From Prinsepia uniflora (taxonomy: Eukaryota; Streptophyta; Magnoliopsida; Rosales; Rosaceae): a DNA stretch of 64,000 nt. Each line of letters opens with the position of its first letter. The stretch's first letter is position 1. Positions 46,371-57,800 of this stretch are shown here, one piece after another. The notes under the pieces are model-generated. The model was not told the DNA's origin. It did no database searches and saw only the letters and a program-made list of their open reading frames with translations. Location: positions 57,317,840 through 57,381,839 of the forward strand of contig CM064862.1 of NCBI GenBank assembly GCA_032719365.1, read 5' to 3'. The position numbers and the translations under genes are program-made.

Positions 46371-46876
46371 AAGTAAGCCAAATACTCTGAAAAACTTGCT
46401 TGTAATGAGGAGAACCCAAGGCTGGGAACTGTTCCTTCCATGCTCGTGATCTTTTGAAGAATAAGTCAAGAGCGAGCAACCCGAGACATATACTGACGCA
46501 GTCAATCGCTTTCGGCCATAGCTGGCAAGCTTGCGCATAGTTCCAGACTGAATAACATTAAGTTTCAATCGTGCATGTTTATTACTTTGTAAATCGAAAT
46601 TAATTGTCATAAATGTCTTGATGGATATAGTTCTAGAAATAGGGTAGGCTGGAAATTTGTAAACTATTTTTTTTTATATTGACGTGGTAGCATTTCCTTT
46701 AACAAGGATATTAGAGAGGCATTATTTGGATTGAGTATCTATCTCGATTTTTATGAATATATAGTGCATAAAAATAAAACTTATAATCAGTAATACTAGC
46801 ATTACACCAATTTTAGCTTTAAACAAGACCTAATAGACAACAGTTTTATAAATTCTGTTGTGTAATATATAATATA
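46371..46876. other. Flank of the TRIM, possible exon relic
   Basis: On the minus strand, roughly 46371-46550, one frame reads ALDLFFKRSRAWKEQFPALG and looks more protein-like than the surrounding DNA. I do not recognise it. The remainder is AT-rich. Confidence 0.25.
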
Positions 46877-46881
46877 ATATC

Positions 46882-47367
46882 TGTTGAAGCGTTAAATGTT
46901 CCAACTGTCGAGTACTCGTTGCCCAATCACCAAATGACGCGTGTCCCTCTTGTGACCTGTCAACTCAAGTGGATCGCGGGTCTCCGTTAGTATGGGCACC
47001 GGTGTGGTGCCGGCCTAAGGTTCTCCGACGATCAAGTCAGTTACTTTGTTCGTAAGAGGAAACAGTAAATCGTAAGTTCGGTAGAGTAATTGTAATAGTA
47101 AAACTTAGTTACCTTTATTGGGAAATGTGTACCCTTTATGTATAGGTAGGTGGGATGTTCAATTCCCAAAGTTCCGATGTAGGACGAATGCTTCTCGATT
47201 TACGTGCGGACACGTGTTACGTAAATCGAGGGTGGATATGCTTCCACGTGGCATCCCGCATTGGGCCCGGTGTTAGGGCTGTCGCAAGTATGGTGTTCTT
47301 GGGCCTTGAGCGTTGTCAGGGCTTTAAGTATACGGCCCAGTGGGTCTGGTCAGATATGGTGTCAACA
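46882..47367 (-). repeat. Tat element 3' LTR
   Basis: TGTTGAAGCG...GTGTCAACA. Seven of about nine differences from the other LTR are transitions. Confidence 0.95.
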
Positions 47368-47382
47368 GAAGTCCCCCAAGTC
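47368..47382 (-). promoter_or_regulatory. Polypurine tract of the Tat element
   Basis: On the minus strand ACTTGGGGGACTTC directly precedes the 3' LTR. The core is only GGGGGA. A near-repeat of it (plus strand TAGTCCCCCAAATCCCC) lies at 47454-47470. Confidence 0.55.
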
Positions 47383-47646
47383 GTTGACTGAGGTGGAATT
47401 TCTCGGTCGGGGACTTGTTTCATTCTCCCAGACCCTGGTGGGAAGTATACCTGTAGTCCCCCAAATCCCCTGGTGGGATAGTCCGCCGAGACAGTCTCGG
47501 TCATGGAGAGGAAGGAGCTAGTAGGCGGCCGGTGATAAAGAGCACTCGGCGGAAAAGTGGCTCAGTCAGTCGCGGTTGTGCGCAGTCGGTCGGTGGCGGC
47601 GTCATGGTCGGTGATAGGAGCCAAATGACGCGTTGTAGCTGCGGAG

Positions 47647-47835
47647 ACCGAGCGGTGTACACGGGTCGGTGGGGGAGGACCAGCGTCCGTACGGGGGGTG
47701 AGAACACCGAGCGGTGTATACGAGTCTGTGAATAGAGCCAATACCCGCCCACGGATGAGAGCACCGAGCGGTGTACATGGGTCGGTGGGAGGACCAGCGT
47801 CTGTTAAGCAGTCCCAGACACCGAGCGGTGTACGG
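47647..47835 (+). repeat. Four spaced ACCGAGCGGT dyads upstream of the antisense gene (full copy)
   Basis: ACCGAGCGGTGTA at about 47648, 47706, 47765 and 47820, spaced 55-59 bp. Same number and spacing as at 2645-2835. Confidence 0.75.
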
Positions 47836-47970
47836 AAGTCGGTGTCGACCTGTAGGAAGACGGTTGGGTTTCCTCGGACAGATGGTTGACACGTGTCCGG
47901 TTAGAATGTTTGGTTGCAACACGTGTCTGTCACTGAGGGGAGTGACGCTTCGTAGTCTGTGCATCAATGG

Positions 47971-47980
47971 CTATAAATAA
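47971..47980 (+). promoter_or_regulatory. TATA box of the antisense gene (full copy)
   Basis: CTATAAATAA, conserved with 2994-3002. A 5'UTR intron follows at 48130-48268 (GTAAGC...TTTTGTAG), ending directly at the ATG. Confidence 0.7.
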
Positions 47981-48268
47981 GGGGAGCTCTTCACCGATTT
48001 CCTCACTTGTGTTTTTGAGAGAATGGGAGAAATTCTGTCCAACCAAAGAGGCGATTTCTGACGAGCTTTTGACGGCGGTGCGTACGGTGTTTTCCGATTT
48101 CCGACCTACGGTCCTCCGTGAAAAACAAGGTAAGCACTTGTCCAAGTTCAGTTTTGCGATTAAAGTAGGTAGGTGTGAAGAACTGGTCATGAACGTGGTG
48201 AAGGTTGTGGTCAGATCTTCATAGGAACGAGTCGGTCGGCTGAGTTTGGTTTTTTTTTTCTTTTGTAG

Positions 48269-50820
48269 ATGTCGGTCGAAAGTGACTCGGTAGCTGAGGG
48301 TAAATGCTACGACTCACAGGGCGGTGAGTCGTCAGAGAGTAATGTGGAGGTGCTCACTCCCAACTCAGGGAGTGAGGACAAGACCTCCCCGGCGGAGGTA
48401 CAAAAAAGGGTAGAGTCGGTGCACAGTACAGCCGAGTCGTCCGGTAGGACCACAGGCACCGGTTCTGGGGCTGGGCCGACGGGTAGGTCGGGTAGCGGCA
48501 ATCTGCTGGTAGATGCTGAAACGATAGTAAAGGTGGGGGTGCACCGAGCGTTGAAGCTGACCCACGGCCGTGATAAGGGCACGGTTCGGCTGAACAAAGT
48601 GAAAATGGCCGGGGACGAGTCGGTCCCGGAAGCCGTGCCGATTGAGAGGGCGGCCTTCACCGTGGACGAAATGGTGAACAAGGAGACCGAGAAGGGCCTG
48701 ATGAAAATGAGGATTGAGTTTGGCGTTCCCGACTCGGTGACGGCAAGGTTACCGACTAGAGAGGAAAGACCGAGCAACCCCCCAGCCGGTATGGCATTGT
48801 TCTATACCGAGCTGATGCACCACGGGGTAAGGCTGCCCCTTCACCCCTGGCTGCGGAGAATGGTGAAGAAAATGGGGGTGGCACTCGGTCAGCTTAATCC
48901 TAACGTGTGGATTGTGCTCTGTTCCCTCTACACGGCCTTCAAGTGGGCCGATCAACTGGAGCCGACCTACGCCCAACTGATGTATTTGTACGAGTTCGGG
49001 TTTCAGCAGCAGAGTACCGGGTGGGTCTTTGTCCGTCACTGTAAGAAGAGCAAACGGGGGGAGTTCATCCTAGACATACCGACCTCCCAAAAATCGTACA
49101 AGACGAAGTTCTGCCTGGTCGGTGGGAACTGGGAGGGGAACACCGAGGGACCCCCGATACTGTCCAAATTCTAGACCCAAGGTTGATAGTTATAGCATAG
49201 GACGCCCCTTTATGCGAATGTTGATATGTTGTATGCTAAGTAATAGTGTTACAGCTGACCATTTCTCAGTGTGCAGGTTTGTTCCCAGAAGAAGAAATAT
49301 CGCCAGAAGAGAAAGCGGTCGTTCACCGAGTAAGGGAGATTTTGGACGAGTTGGAGCGGAACCGACGAATACTTTGGCTACCTGGGTTTCAGTACAAGGC
49401 CGGCCTCATCGACACCGACGAGGGTAAGTCTGTTTTTTTTGTTGGTTTGCTATTTGTTTTCTTATATCTGACCTGTGTCTCGGTGTTGTAGTCCTCTACC
49501 ACCTCGGCAGCCGGATTTACAAGGATTGTGAGCAACTGAGAATGAAGGCAGACAAAGGCTCCGGAGAATCTGCGTCCCTATCCAAGGCGGCCGAGCGCTT
49601 GGAGCTGCTGCTAAAGAAGAAAAAGGAGCGAGCCGAGAAGAAGTAGCCTGGGAATTCCGGCCGAGCACAGCAGGGCCAATCCTCAAAACCGAGGCCCCCG
49701 AGCCCTCCACCCAAGTCACCAAAGCGGAAGCGGAGCACAGTCGAAGGAGACCGAGTACTCTCCCCCGACCCAAGGCTGACGAAGGTGAGAAAAGAGGCCG
49801 AGACGATCCTGTTGGCACAGATAGCAATTGGCGGCAAGAGGTCGATGCCGGTACCCCGAGTTCAATCCTCCACCGTCCCCCCCTCGGTTGGATGCGAGGA
49901 TCCTGGAGATGCTCCAGAGGAGAGGAGATGTGAATCTCGGTGTGTTTACCGACGGGGAGGCGATCGGCGAGGGATCCAGTGCCGAGACAACCCTCTGCTA
50001 CCCGAGGCAAATGGTGCCGTTGCTGAATGGGGTCTGTCAGGGGGCTTCGACGCCCTTGGAAGAGCTGGCCGAGGTGCAATGCCGGTCGTCTGATCAGAGG
50101 ATGGAGAAGGCCCTGCTGCTACTGAGCAATGTAAGTTTTTCGTATGTTGCAAGTGTGGTATGTTAGGCCGAGTGAGTTGCTAACGGTTGTCATGTGCAGG
50201 CTCTCGGTGAGGTGTACCTCCAGTTTGGGAACAGCCAGAGAAGGGTGGCGTCTGCTCGGCGGGAGAAGGAGCGGCTGAAGCAGAAACAGGAAGAGGTCAC
50301 TCCCAAACTTCAGGAAGCCGAGAGGGCGATGAAAGAGGCGGCCGACCTTACTCGAAAGTTGGAAACCGAGAGGTGGAAGACTCAGGAGGCCCTGGCTTCT
50401 AGAGATCAATTGAAGATCGAGGTGGAGGCCAAGGAGAAGGACAGGCTGAAGCACTGGAAGGAGCTCTGTCGGGTGAAGACAGCGAGAGAGGCCGACCTGG
50501 AAGAGGCGGGGAAAAAGGCGGTGGCGGAGTTCAAGGCTTCGGAGGAGTTTGACCAGCTGAAGAACGAGTATGCCGCCGAGTGCGAGCAGGAGTTCTTCCG
50601 CAACCTCTTCCTGCATAATCCTGGACTGATCGTGAAGACCCCCTGGCTCGGTCAGGACATTACTGCCGACATGTTTGAGGACGAGTCGGGGGAGGAGGAT
50701 GAGGAGGGTGCCCAGCCGAGTGACCTGCCGGAAGCCGACCAGGTTGAGCCGCAAAAGGAGCCTGAGCTAGAGGTAGAGGGAGCTCAGCAAGCCGAGCAGC
50801 CGGTGGAGGAGCTAGTGTAG
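48269..50820 (+). pseudogene. Antisense intron-containing gene of the Tat element (putative gypsy-type transposon domain plus coiled coil)
   Basis: It runs opposite to gag-pol and converges on it. Exons by GT-AG boundaries: 48269-49181, 49277-49423, 49492-50130 and 50200-50820; introns of 95, 68 and 69 bp plus the 5'UTR intron. Exon 1 has an acidic start and then a region like PF04195 ('putative gypsy type transposon', recalled): GVRLPLHPWLRRMVKKMG, WIVLCSLYTAFKW, GWVFVRHCKKSKRGEF. Exon 2 begins LFPEEE; exon 3 is basic and proline-rich. Exon 4 (207 codons) is a long coiled coil followed by an acidic tail. Breaks: TAG at 49172-49174 (copy 1 has CAG), TAG at 49644-49646, and a frameshift near 49850-49860. 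Role unknown; related antisense frames are reported in Tat elements. Recognising splice sites by eye is the main uncertainty. Confidence 0.78.
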
Positions 50821-51000
50821 GATGCTTGTGTTTCTCCCCCTCTTTGCTTTGGTTTGTATTTTTTTTTTGTTAATAGTGGGGACGACCGAGAGGTCGAGTT
50901 TTGTAAAGCTCTTGCAGGCCGAGCATAATAGGTCTGCACATTTTGAATGAAAATAGACTCTTCTGGATAAAAAATTGTAGACCGAGCTATCTGTCGATTT
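50821..51000. other. 3' flank of the antisense gene
   Basis: Downstream of the antisense stop. AATGAAAATAG near 50946 is the only AATGAA-type poly(A) signal seen. Confidence 0.4.
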
Positions 51001-51002
51001 CC

Positions 51003-51705
51003 GTTTGTCTGAGTGGTGGTGCAAGCCGAGTAGGGCTGTACACCGACTCTAATGTTTGAGTCTAGAAATGGCAAGTGTTGGGGTGTAGGCCGAGTAAGAC
51101 CGAAACCCGACCCGTATGTTTGAGTCATAGTGGTGGTGCAAGCCGAGTAGGGCTGTACACCGATTCTAATGTTTGAGTCAAAATAGCAAGTGTTGGGGTG
51201 TAGGCCGAGTAAGACCGAACCCTGACTCGTATGTTTGAGTCATAGTGGTGGTGCAAGCCGAGTAGGGCTGTACACTGACTCTAATGTTTGAGTCAAAATA
51301 GCAAGTGTTGGGGTGTAGGCCGAGTAAGACCGAACCCTGACTCGTATGTTTGAGTCATAGTGGTGGTGCAAGCCAAGTAGGGCTGTACACCGACTCTAAT
51401 GTTTGAGTCAAAATAGAAAGTGTTGGGCTGTAGGCCGAGTAAGACCAAACCCCGACTCGTATGTTTGAGTCATAGTGGTGGTGCAAGCCGAGTAGGGTTG
51501 TACACCAACTCTAATGTTTGAGTCAAAATAGCAAGTGTTGGGGTGTAGGCTGAGTAAGACCGAACCCCGACTCGTATGTTTGAGTCATAGTGGTGGTGCA
51601 AGCCGAGTAGGGCTGTACACCGACTCTAATGTTTGAGTCAAAATAGCAAGTGTTGGGGTGTAGGCCGAGTAAGACCGAACCCCGACTCATATGTTTGAGT
51701 CATAA
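51003..51705. repeat. Six-unit tandem repeat (about 115 bp) between pol and the antisense gene
   Basis: GGTGGTGCAAGCCGAGTAGG recurs near 51014, 51131, 51246, 51361, 51476 and 51591: period 115-117 bp, very similar units. Each unit holds two half-units sharing GCCGAGTA and TATGTTTGAGTC. It lies in the untranslated region after pol. Such tandem repeats in Tat-lineage 3'UTRs are known and can seed satellites. Confidence 0.88.
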
Positions 51706-51804
51706 TGTTATGTTACAAAGGCTAGATAAATGGAAGAGTTTATAAATAACCGGTGCAAAAAACGGGTAAAGTACAACAAGTCATAAGAAGGAAAAAATAC
51801 AGCC

Positions 51805-54800
51805 TTAAATGTAGTACTTCTTCAAATGATCGGCATTCCATGGGTGGCCCAGTCTTCGCCCATCTGGGTTATCCAGTTCGTAAGTTCCGGGCCGGCATAT
51901 TCTGGTAACCCGATATGGACCCTCCCAATTGGGGCCGAGAGTCCCTGCTGAGCTATCCTTGGTGGCAAGGCTGACTTTTCGGAGGACCCAGTCGCCTTCC
52001 TGAAAACCCCGATGTTTGACTCTGGAATTATGGTATTTGCAAAGCCGCTGCTTGCAGGCGATGTTTCTGAGGTTGGCCTGCTCCCTGTGCTCCTCGATGA
52101 GGTCTAGACTGAGTGCGATCTGATGGTTGTTTTGTTCAGGCTCATAGGACGACACTCGGTAAGAAGTTTCGCCTAGTTCACCGGGAATGACTGCTTCTGT
52201 TCCGAAAGTTAGCGAGAAAGGGGTTTCATTCGTAGATGTGCGGTAGGATGTCCGATATGACCAGAGTGCGTTGGGGAGAATTTCAGACCACTTGCCCTTG
52301 GCCTCGTCCAGCTGCGTTTTCAGTGTATGCTTGATGATCTTGTTTATGGCCTCAACTTGGCCGTTGGACTGAGGGTGAGCTGGTGAGGCAAAGCAAAGGC
52401 GGATGTTGTGTCTGTCACAAAAGGCGCGGAAGCGTGCGTTGTCGAATTGCTTCCCATTGTCCATGACGATTGTGTGGGGGAGACTGAAACGGCAGATAAT
52501 GTTCTGGAAGACGAACGTTTCGATCTGGGCCGTGGTGATAGAAGCCAAAGCTTTCGCCTCAACCCACTTTGTGAAGTAATCCACCGCTACCACCGCATAC
52601 TCTGTCTTGCCCTTTCCTGCCGACATTTTCCCAATCAAATCAAGTCCCCACTGCGAGAAGGGCCAGGGGCTGACCATTGGTGTGAGGTTTTCTGGAGGTA
52701 GGTGGAAGATAGGGGCGAACCGTTGACACTTATCGCACCGCTTGGTCAGCTCGGCCGCGTCTCCGTGCATGGTTGGCCAATAGAAACCTTGCCGGAAAGC
52801 CTTGTGGGCCAACGACCATGGTCCAGAATGATTTCCGAAAATACCGGCGTGGATTTCCTCGAGAACGGCTCTGCGTGCCTCCGGGACGAGACACTTCAAG
52901 AGGGGCAAAGTGAAACCCCGTTTGTAGAGTTGGTCGTTGATGAGTGTATAGGGGGTTGCCCGTCGTCGGACCTTTTTGGCCTCGATTTTGTCAGAAGGAA
53001 GAGTTCCATCTGCGAGGAATCTAATCAGTGGGGCCATCCAGGTGCCATTAGTGTTGATGGCGTAGACCGCCGAGCATTGTGTACTGGGTTGATCCAGAAT
53101 TTCGATCAGTACGCTTCGACTCTGCTTCTCATCGAGGGAGGATGCGAGCCGGGCCAGGGCGTCGGCATGGCTGTTTTCGGAGCGTGGAATCCGAGTGATA
53201 GCGTAGCTGCGGAAACTACATAGAAGGGTCTTCGCCAGTGCTCTGTATGCGGCCATGGAAGAGTCTTTCGCCTCATAGGCGTTGTTGATCTGGTTGACGA
53301 TGAGCTGTGAATCGCTGAAGATCTTGACCTGTTCTGCCTCCATGGTTTTAGCGAGGCGGAGCCCTGCAAGGAGGGCCTCATACTCGGCGGCATTGTTGGA
53401 GGCCTTGAATTGGAAACGAAGGGCATACTCCATTCGGACCTTGTCCGGTGAGGTAAGGATAAGTCCGGCTCCCGACCCGTTGTGGCAAGCCGACCCGTCG
53501 ACATAAAGGAGCCAGGTTGGTCGAGTGGGGTCGAGTTGGGGGTTCTCCTTGTCCAAAGTATGTGTTATGGACAGAGGGGGAGATGGTGGGACCTCAGCTG
53601 CGGCCGCTGCCGGGACGTAGGAGAACTCAGAGATAAAGTCCGCCATGGCCTGTCCGTTCTCGGCAGTGCGGGGAATGAAAGTGATGTCGAACTCGCTGAG
53701 TTCGATTGCCCATTTCAGTAGGCGGCCCGAAGTTTCGGGCTTCTGAAGCACTTGCCGGAGTGGTCTGTCGGTTAAGACGACGATCGAATGAGCCTGGAAG
53801 TATGGCCTGAGCTTTCGGGCGGACATGATGAGGGCGAAAGCGAGCTTCTCTAAGTCAGAGTATCTTGTCTCGGCATCCTGCAGAGCCTTGCTGACGTAAT
53901 ATACCGGATGTTCGGCGCCGTCCCTACGCTTGACCAAAACTGAACTTGCGGCAGAAGCGGAGACAGATAGATACATGTAGAGGGTTTCCCCGGTGTCTGG
54001 TCTTGCTAGCAGCGGCGCTTTTCCCATGTATTCCTTAAGTTTAGTGAAGGCCTTGGTGCATTCCTCGGTCCAGGTGATGTGTTTGGACCTGCCCTTTAGG
54101 GCCTTGAAGAAAGGTACGCACCTGTCAGTGGCCTTGGAGATGAAGCGTGTAAGGGCTGCGACTCGGCCCGTTAAGTTTTGCACTTCTTTCTGGGTTCATG
54201 GCGGCTCCATATCGACCAGGGCCTTGATTTTTTCCGGGTTGGCCTCGATGCCCCTCTGGCTAATCATGAAACCCAGAAATTTCCCAGAGCTGACTTCGAA
54301 CACGCACTTCGCCGGATTTAACCTCATTCGATACCGTTTGAGGACGTCGAACATTCGCGAGAGATTGGGGATGTGGAGGTCAGCCGATTTACTCTTGACG
54401 AGCATGTCGTCGACGTAAACCTTCATGGTTTTCCCAATCTGGTCGGCGAACATGAAATTCACTAGGCGCTGGTAAGTGGCCCCGGCGTTTTTGAGTCCGA
54501 AAGGCATGACATTGTAACAGTATAACCCCTGATCTGTCCGGAAGGTTGTGTGGATCTGATCTACCGGATGCATAAAGATTTGGTTGTAGCCCGAGTACGC
54601 ATCCATAAAACTCAGGAGCCCATGTCCTGCCGTGGCGTCGACCAGTTGGTCAATCTTGGGCAAAGGAAAACTGTCCTTGGGGCAGGCCTTGTTAAGGTCA
54701 GTGAAATCAATGCACATTCGCCACGCCCCAGAGGGTTTTTTGACGAGTACAACATTGGCAACCCAGGCAGCATAGACGGCCTTCCGGACAAAGTGGATGG

Positions 54801-57800
54801 TGCTGAGCTTGATGATCTCTGCCTTCATAGCCTCGGTCCTCTCAGCATCGTAGAGGCGGCGTTTCTGTTCGACAGGTTTGTAGGTAGGGTCGATACTGAG
54901 CCGGTGACAGATCACGTCGGTGGAGATGCCGGGCATGTCGGCGTACGACCAGGCAAAGACCTCAGAGTTGTCCCTTAAAAACCGGATCAGTTGTGAGCGC
55001 AGGTCGGGCAAAAGAGTTGTCCCAATCTTTACCTTCCGGTCCGCAAAGTCGTGGGAGAGTACTATCTCTTCGACATCCTCAATGGGCTGTGGATGGGGTG
55101 TTGCGGAATGGTCCCGAGGATCTTCGATTGGTTCGTCCCGGATTTTCTATGCGTCCTGAGGGCTCACGGGGTCGGCCTCGAACGCGGACTCTGATACTGC
55201 CATGGTTTCTTTCGGAGGTTGGATGAGGGTGGCAGAATTGGAGGCCCTTGCAGCCATTTGGTCCCCTTTGACTTGACCAATCCCCATAGGGGTTGGGAAC
55301 TTTACCAGTAGTAGGTGGGTGGAGACGACTGCCCTCATCTGGTTGAGTATTCCCCGCCCGAGAATGGCGTTGTAGGCCGCGGGGCAGTCTACCACCAAGA
55401 AAGGTGCCAGTACGGTTGCCCTCCGTGGGTGTGTTCCGAGGGAGAGGGGGAGAGTGACCGTTCCATGCGGGACAATGGAGTCCCCCGTGAAGCCAAAGAG
55501 CGGCGTGGGTGAGCGGTCCAGACTTGCTTCTGGGATGCCCAATTGCTTGAAAGCTCGCATGAAAAGGACGTTCACCGAGCTCCCAGTGTCGACCATTACC
55601 CGTTGTACGTCGAAGTTAGATATCTCCGCCATAACGACAATGGGGTCGTCGTGAGGGTAGATGATCCCGCGCTCCTCCTCCTCGGAGAATGTGATCGGCT
55701 CCCAACCGAGTCGATTTGTTTTCTTGGCTCTTCCCTCCTCTATGCTGAAGAGCTGCTGATTCAGTTTGGTGGCCCGTAGAAAGTTCTTCTTTGCCCGGTT
55801 GGAAGTGAGCGGGCAAGAGATCGACGGTCCTCCAGAGATCGTGTTGATCTGTGGGTTGCGAGGTGGAGGTGGAGCGTGTTGAAGAAACTGGTTGATCTTT
55901 CCATCTCGGGCCAGAGCCTCCACTAGATCCCGAAATGCAACGCATTGGTCAATGCTATGACCATTATATTTGTGGTATTGGCAATAAATTCCCGTGTCTT
56001 TGCCAAGTTTGCCCTTCGCTGGTGCCCAAGTATACTTCGGGATCATTTGTTCCACATTGAGGAGGACATTCTCGTAGGGGGTGTTGAGGATGGTGTATGT
56101 CTCGTACTTGGAACGAGGAACCCGTTTTTCCCCGGTGTTTGACCACTCCCCCTGTTGTCTTTCCTGGTGATTCGGGTTCTTACCCTTCTTCCCAGGGCTG
56201 TACAGATTGTTGCTGTGGGGGTAGTCTTTCCGTTTTCCCCCATAGCTCTGTTTCCCCTGCTCCTGCGGACGCTGTGCCGGGCCCTGCTGTTCCGGGACGC
56301 TCGGTGGGTATGTTTTCACCGAGTCGGCCCGTGGGGGTTGGTAGGTATTGGCAGTGTTGGACTTTTGGGTTAGTGCCTCAGCCTTGGCGTGGATCGCCGC
56401 CTGTTTCATTATTTCATTATAAGTTTTCCAACCTTGGGTGTGAGCTGTGTACCTGAATGGGGAGTCTCGGAGGCCGCCCTTGAAGGCCGTAAAAGCTGCT
56501 CGATCATCCGTTTCCGCGCACCGAGAGTATTCATGACTGAATCTCGCTGCATATCATTGCAGCGACTCGTTTTCACCTTGTTTGAGCTGGAAGAGGTCCT
56601 CGGCCGAGGACAGGCGGTCGGTTTGTATCATGAACTGGTTCATGAAGGTGGAGGTGAGCTGCTCGAAAGAGTCGATGGACCTAGATTCCAACTTGTAGAA
56701 CCAGTTGATCGCTGCCTCGGTCAGTGTGGAACTGAAGATGAGGCACTGTTCCTCATCGGCGAGGTTCTTGAGGGCGATGGCCGAGTAGAAGTTGTTCAAA
56801 TGATTCCACGGGTCGTCCTTCCCGTTGTAAAGGGGGATTTTCAAGGGTTTAATCTCGTGGTTGATCCTGAACTGGTTGATTCTTTCTGTGAATGGGCCCG
56901 GGCTGGTTTTTGACCAGGCTGGTCTCGCTTCCCGGGCTGTCCCAGCCTCAAGCGTCCGGACTCGGTCCATGAGGTGCTGGACGAGCGAGTTGGTCTTGGA
57001 TTGATGTTTATCCCTGGATGCTTGGTCGCGGTCAACCCTATAAGGCCGGTCGGTGCCACCTCCGCCTGGCGGGCTCTGTGATTCACTCATTCTGTGACCG
57101 ACCTGCCGTGACCGCTCGGTGTACCCCTGTTTGGGTATGCTCCGGCATATACTTGCATCTTGACCGAACGGCCTAGACCGCTCGGTGTCCCGCAGGCGGG
57201 ATCATTCCTGAGGCTTGTCGTTCTGCCGCCCAGCCCGCCCTGACCGCTCGGTGCTCCTTCGGCGGGTTGGTTCAGGGCGAGGAGGGGGCTGGAGGCCGAG
57301 GTGGGTTGACCGCTCGGTGTCGCTGCGAGGGGACCTCGATGTTTGCCTCCCCCTGTCCGAGCGGTTGGTCCTGGTGCCAAGATGCCGAGCGGACTTGGCC
57401 GTGCTCTCGTCTTCCATGGACGAGTCGGTGATGGGGACAGGATCTCCGGTCACGAAGGTCCCATGGCTGATATTGGGGCGGGACCACCGAGCGGTTATGT
57501 TTCCTACGTGGTGGTCTCCCCTTCCCACCTCCGACCGAGGGTCAGGTCGACGTGAAGGTTGTTCGTTGACCGATCGGTTCCACCCTCCCTCGCTGAGGGC
57601 GTCTCGGGCGTCCCGGTAGATCCTAGTGTCGCCGGGTTGGTTGCCGGGGATGATCAACATCCGAGCCGACCTCTTGCTCGGCTCGGTGTCCCCATGCCTT
57701 CCCTTCCGTGGCTCGGCGACGGCATGTTCCTTTCCTTTTTCCGCCAGTCGGCGATTCTTCTCGGCACGCTCCGCACATTCGGCCACTACCTTGTCGGCCT

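Noticed and set aside
47368..47390. PBS for a plus-strand element after the LTR at 46882
   Set aside because: The sequence does not start TGG or match a tRNA end; the real PBS is next to the other LTR (58134-58151), and gag-pol is on the minus strand.
51003..51705. CRISPR-like array
   Set aside because: Whole 115 bp units repeat without unique spacers, in a plant retrotransposon UTR.
52344..53504. Additional open frames on both strands over pol (for example 52702-53223 plus strand)
   Set aside because: They are shadows of the GC-rich pol frame; no independent motif.
54196..56409. Separate protease, RT and integrase genes
   Set aside because: All pieces lie in one continuous frame and are separated only by single stop codons, so they are one polyprotein.
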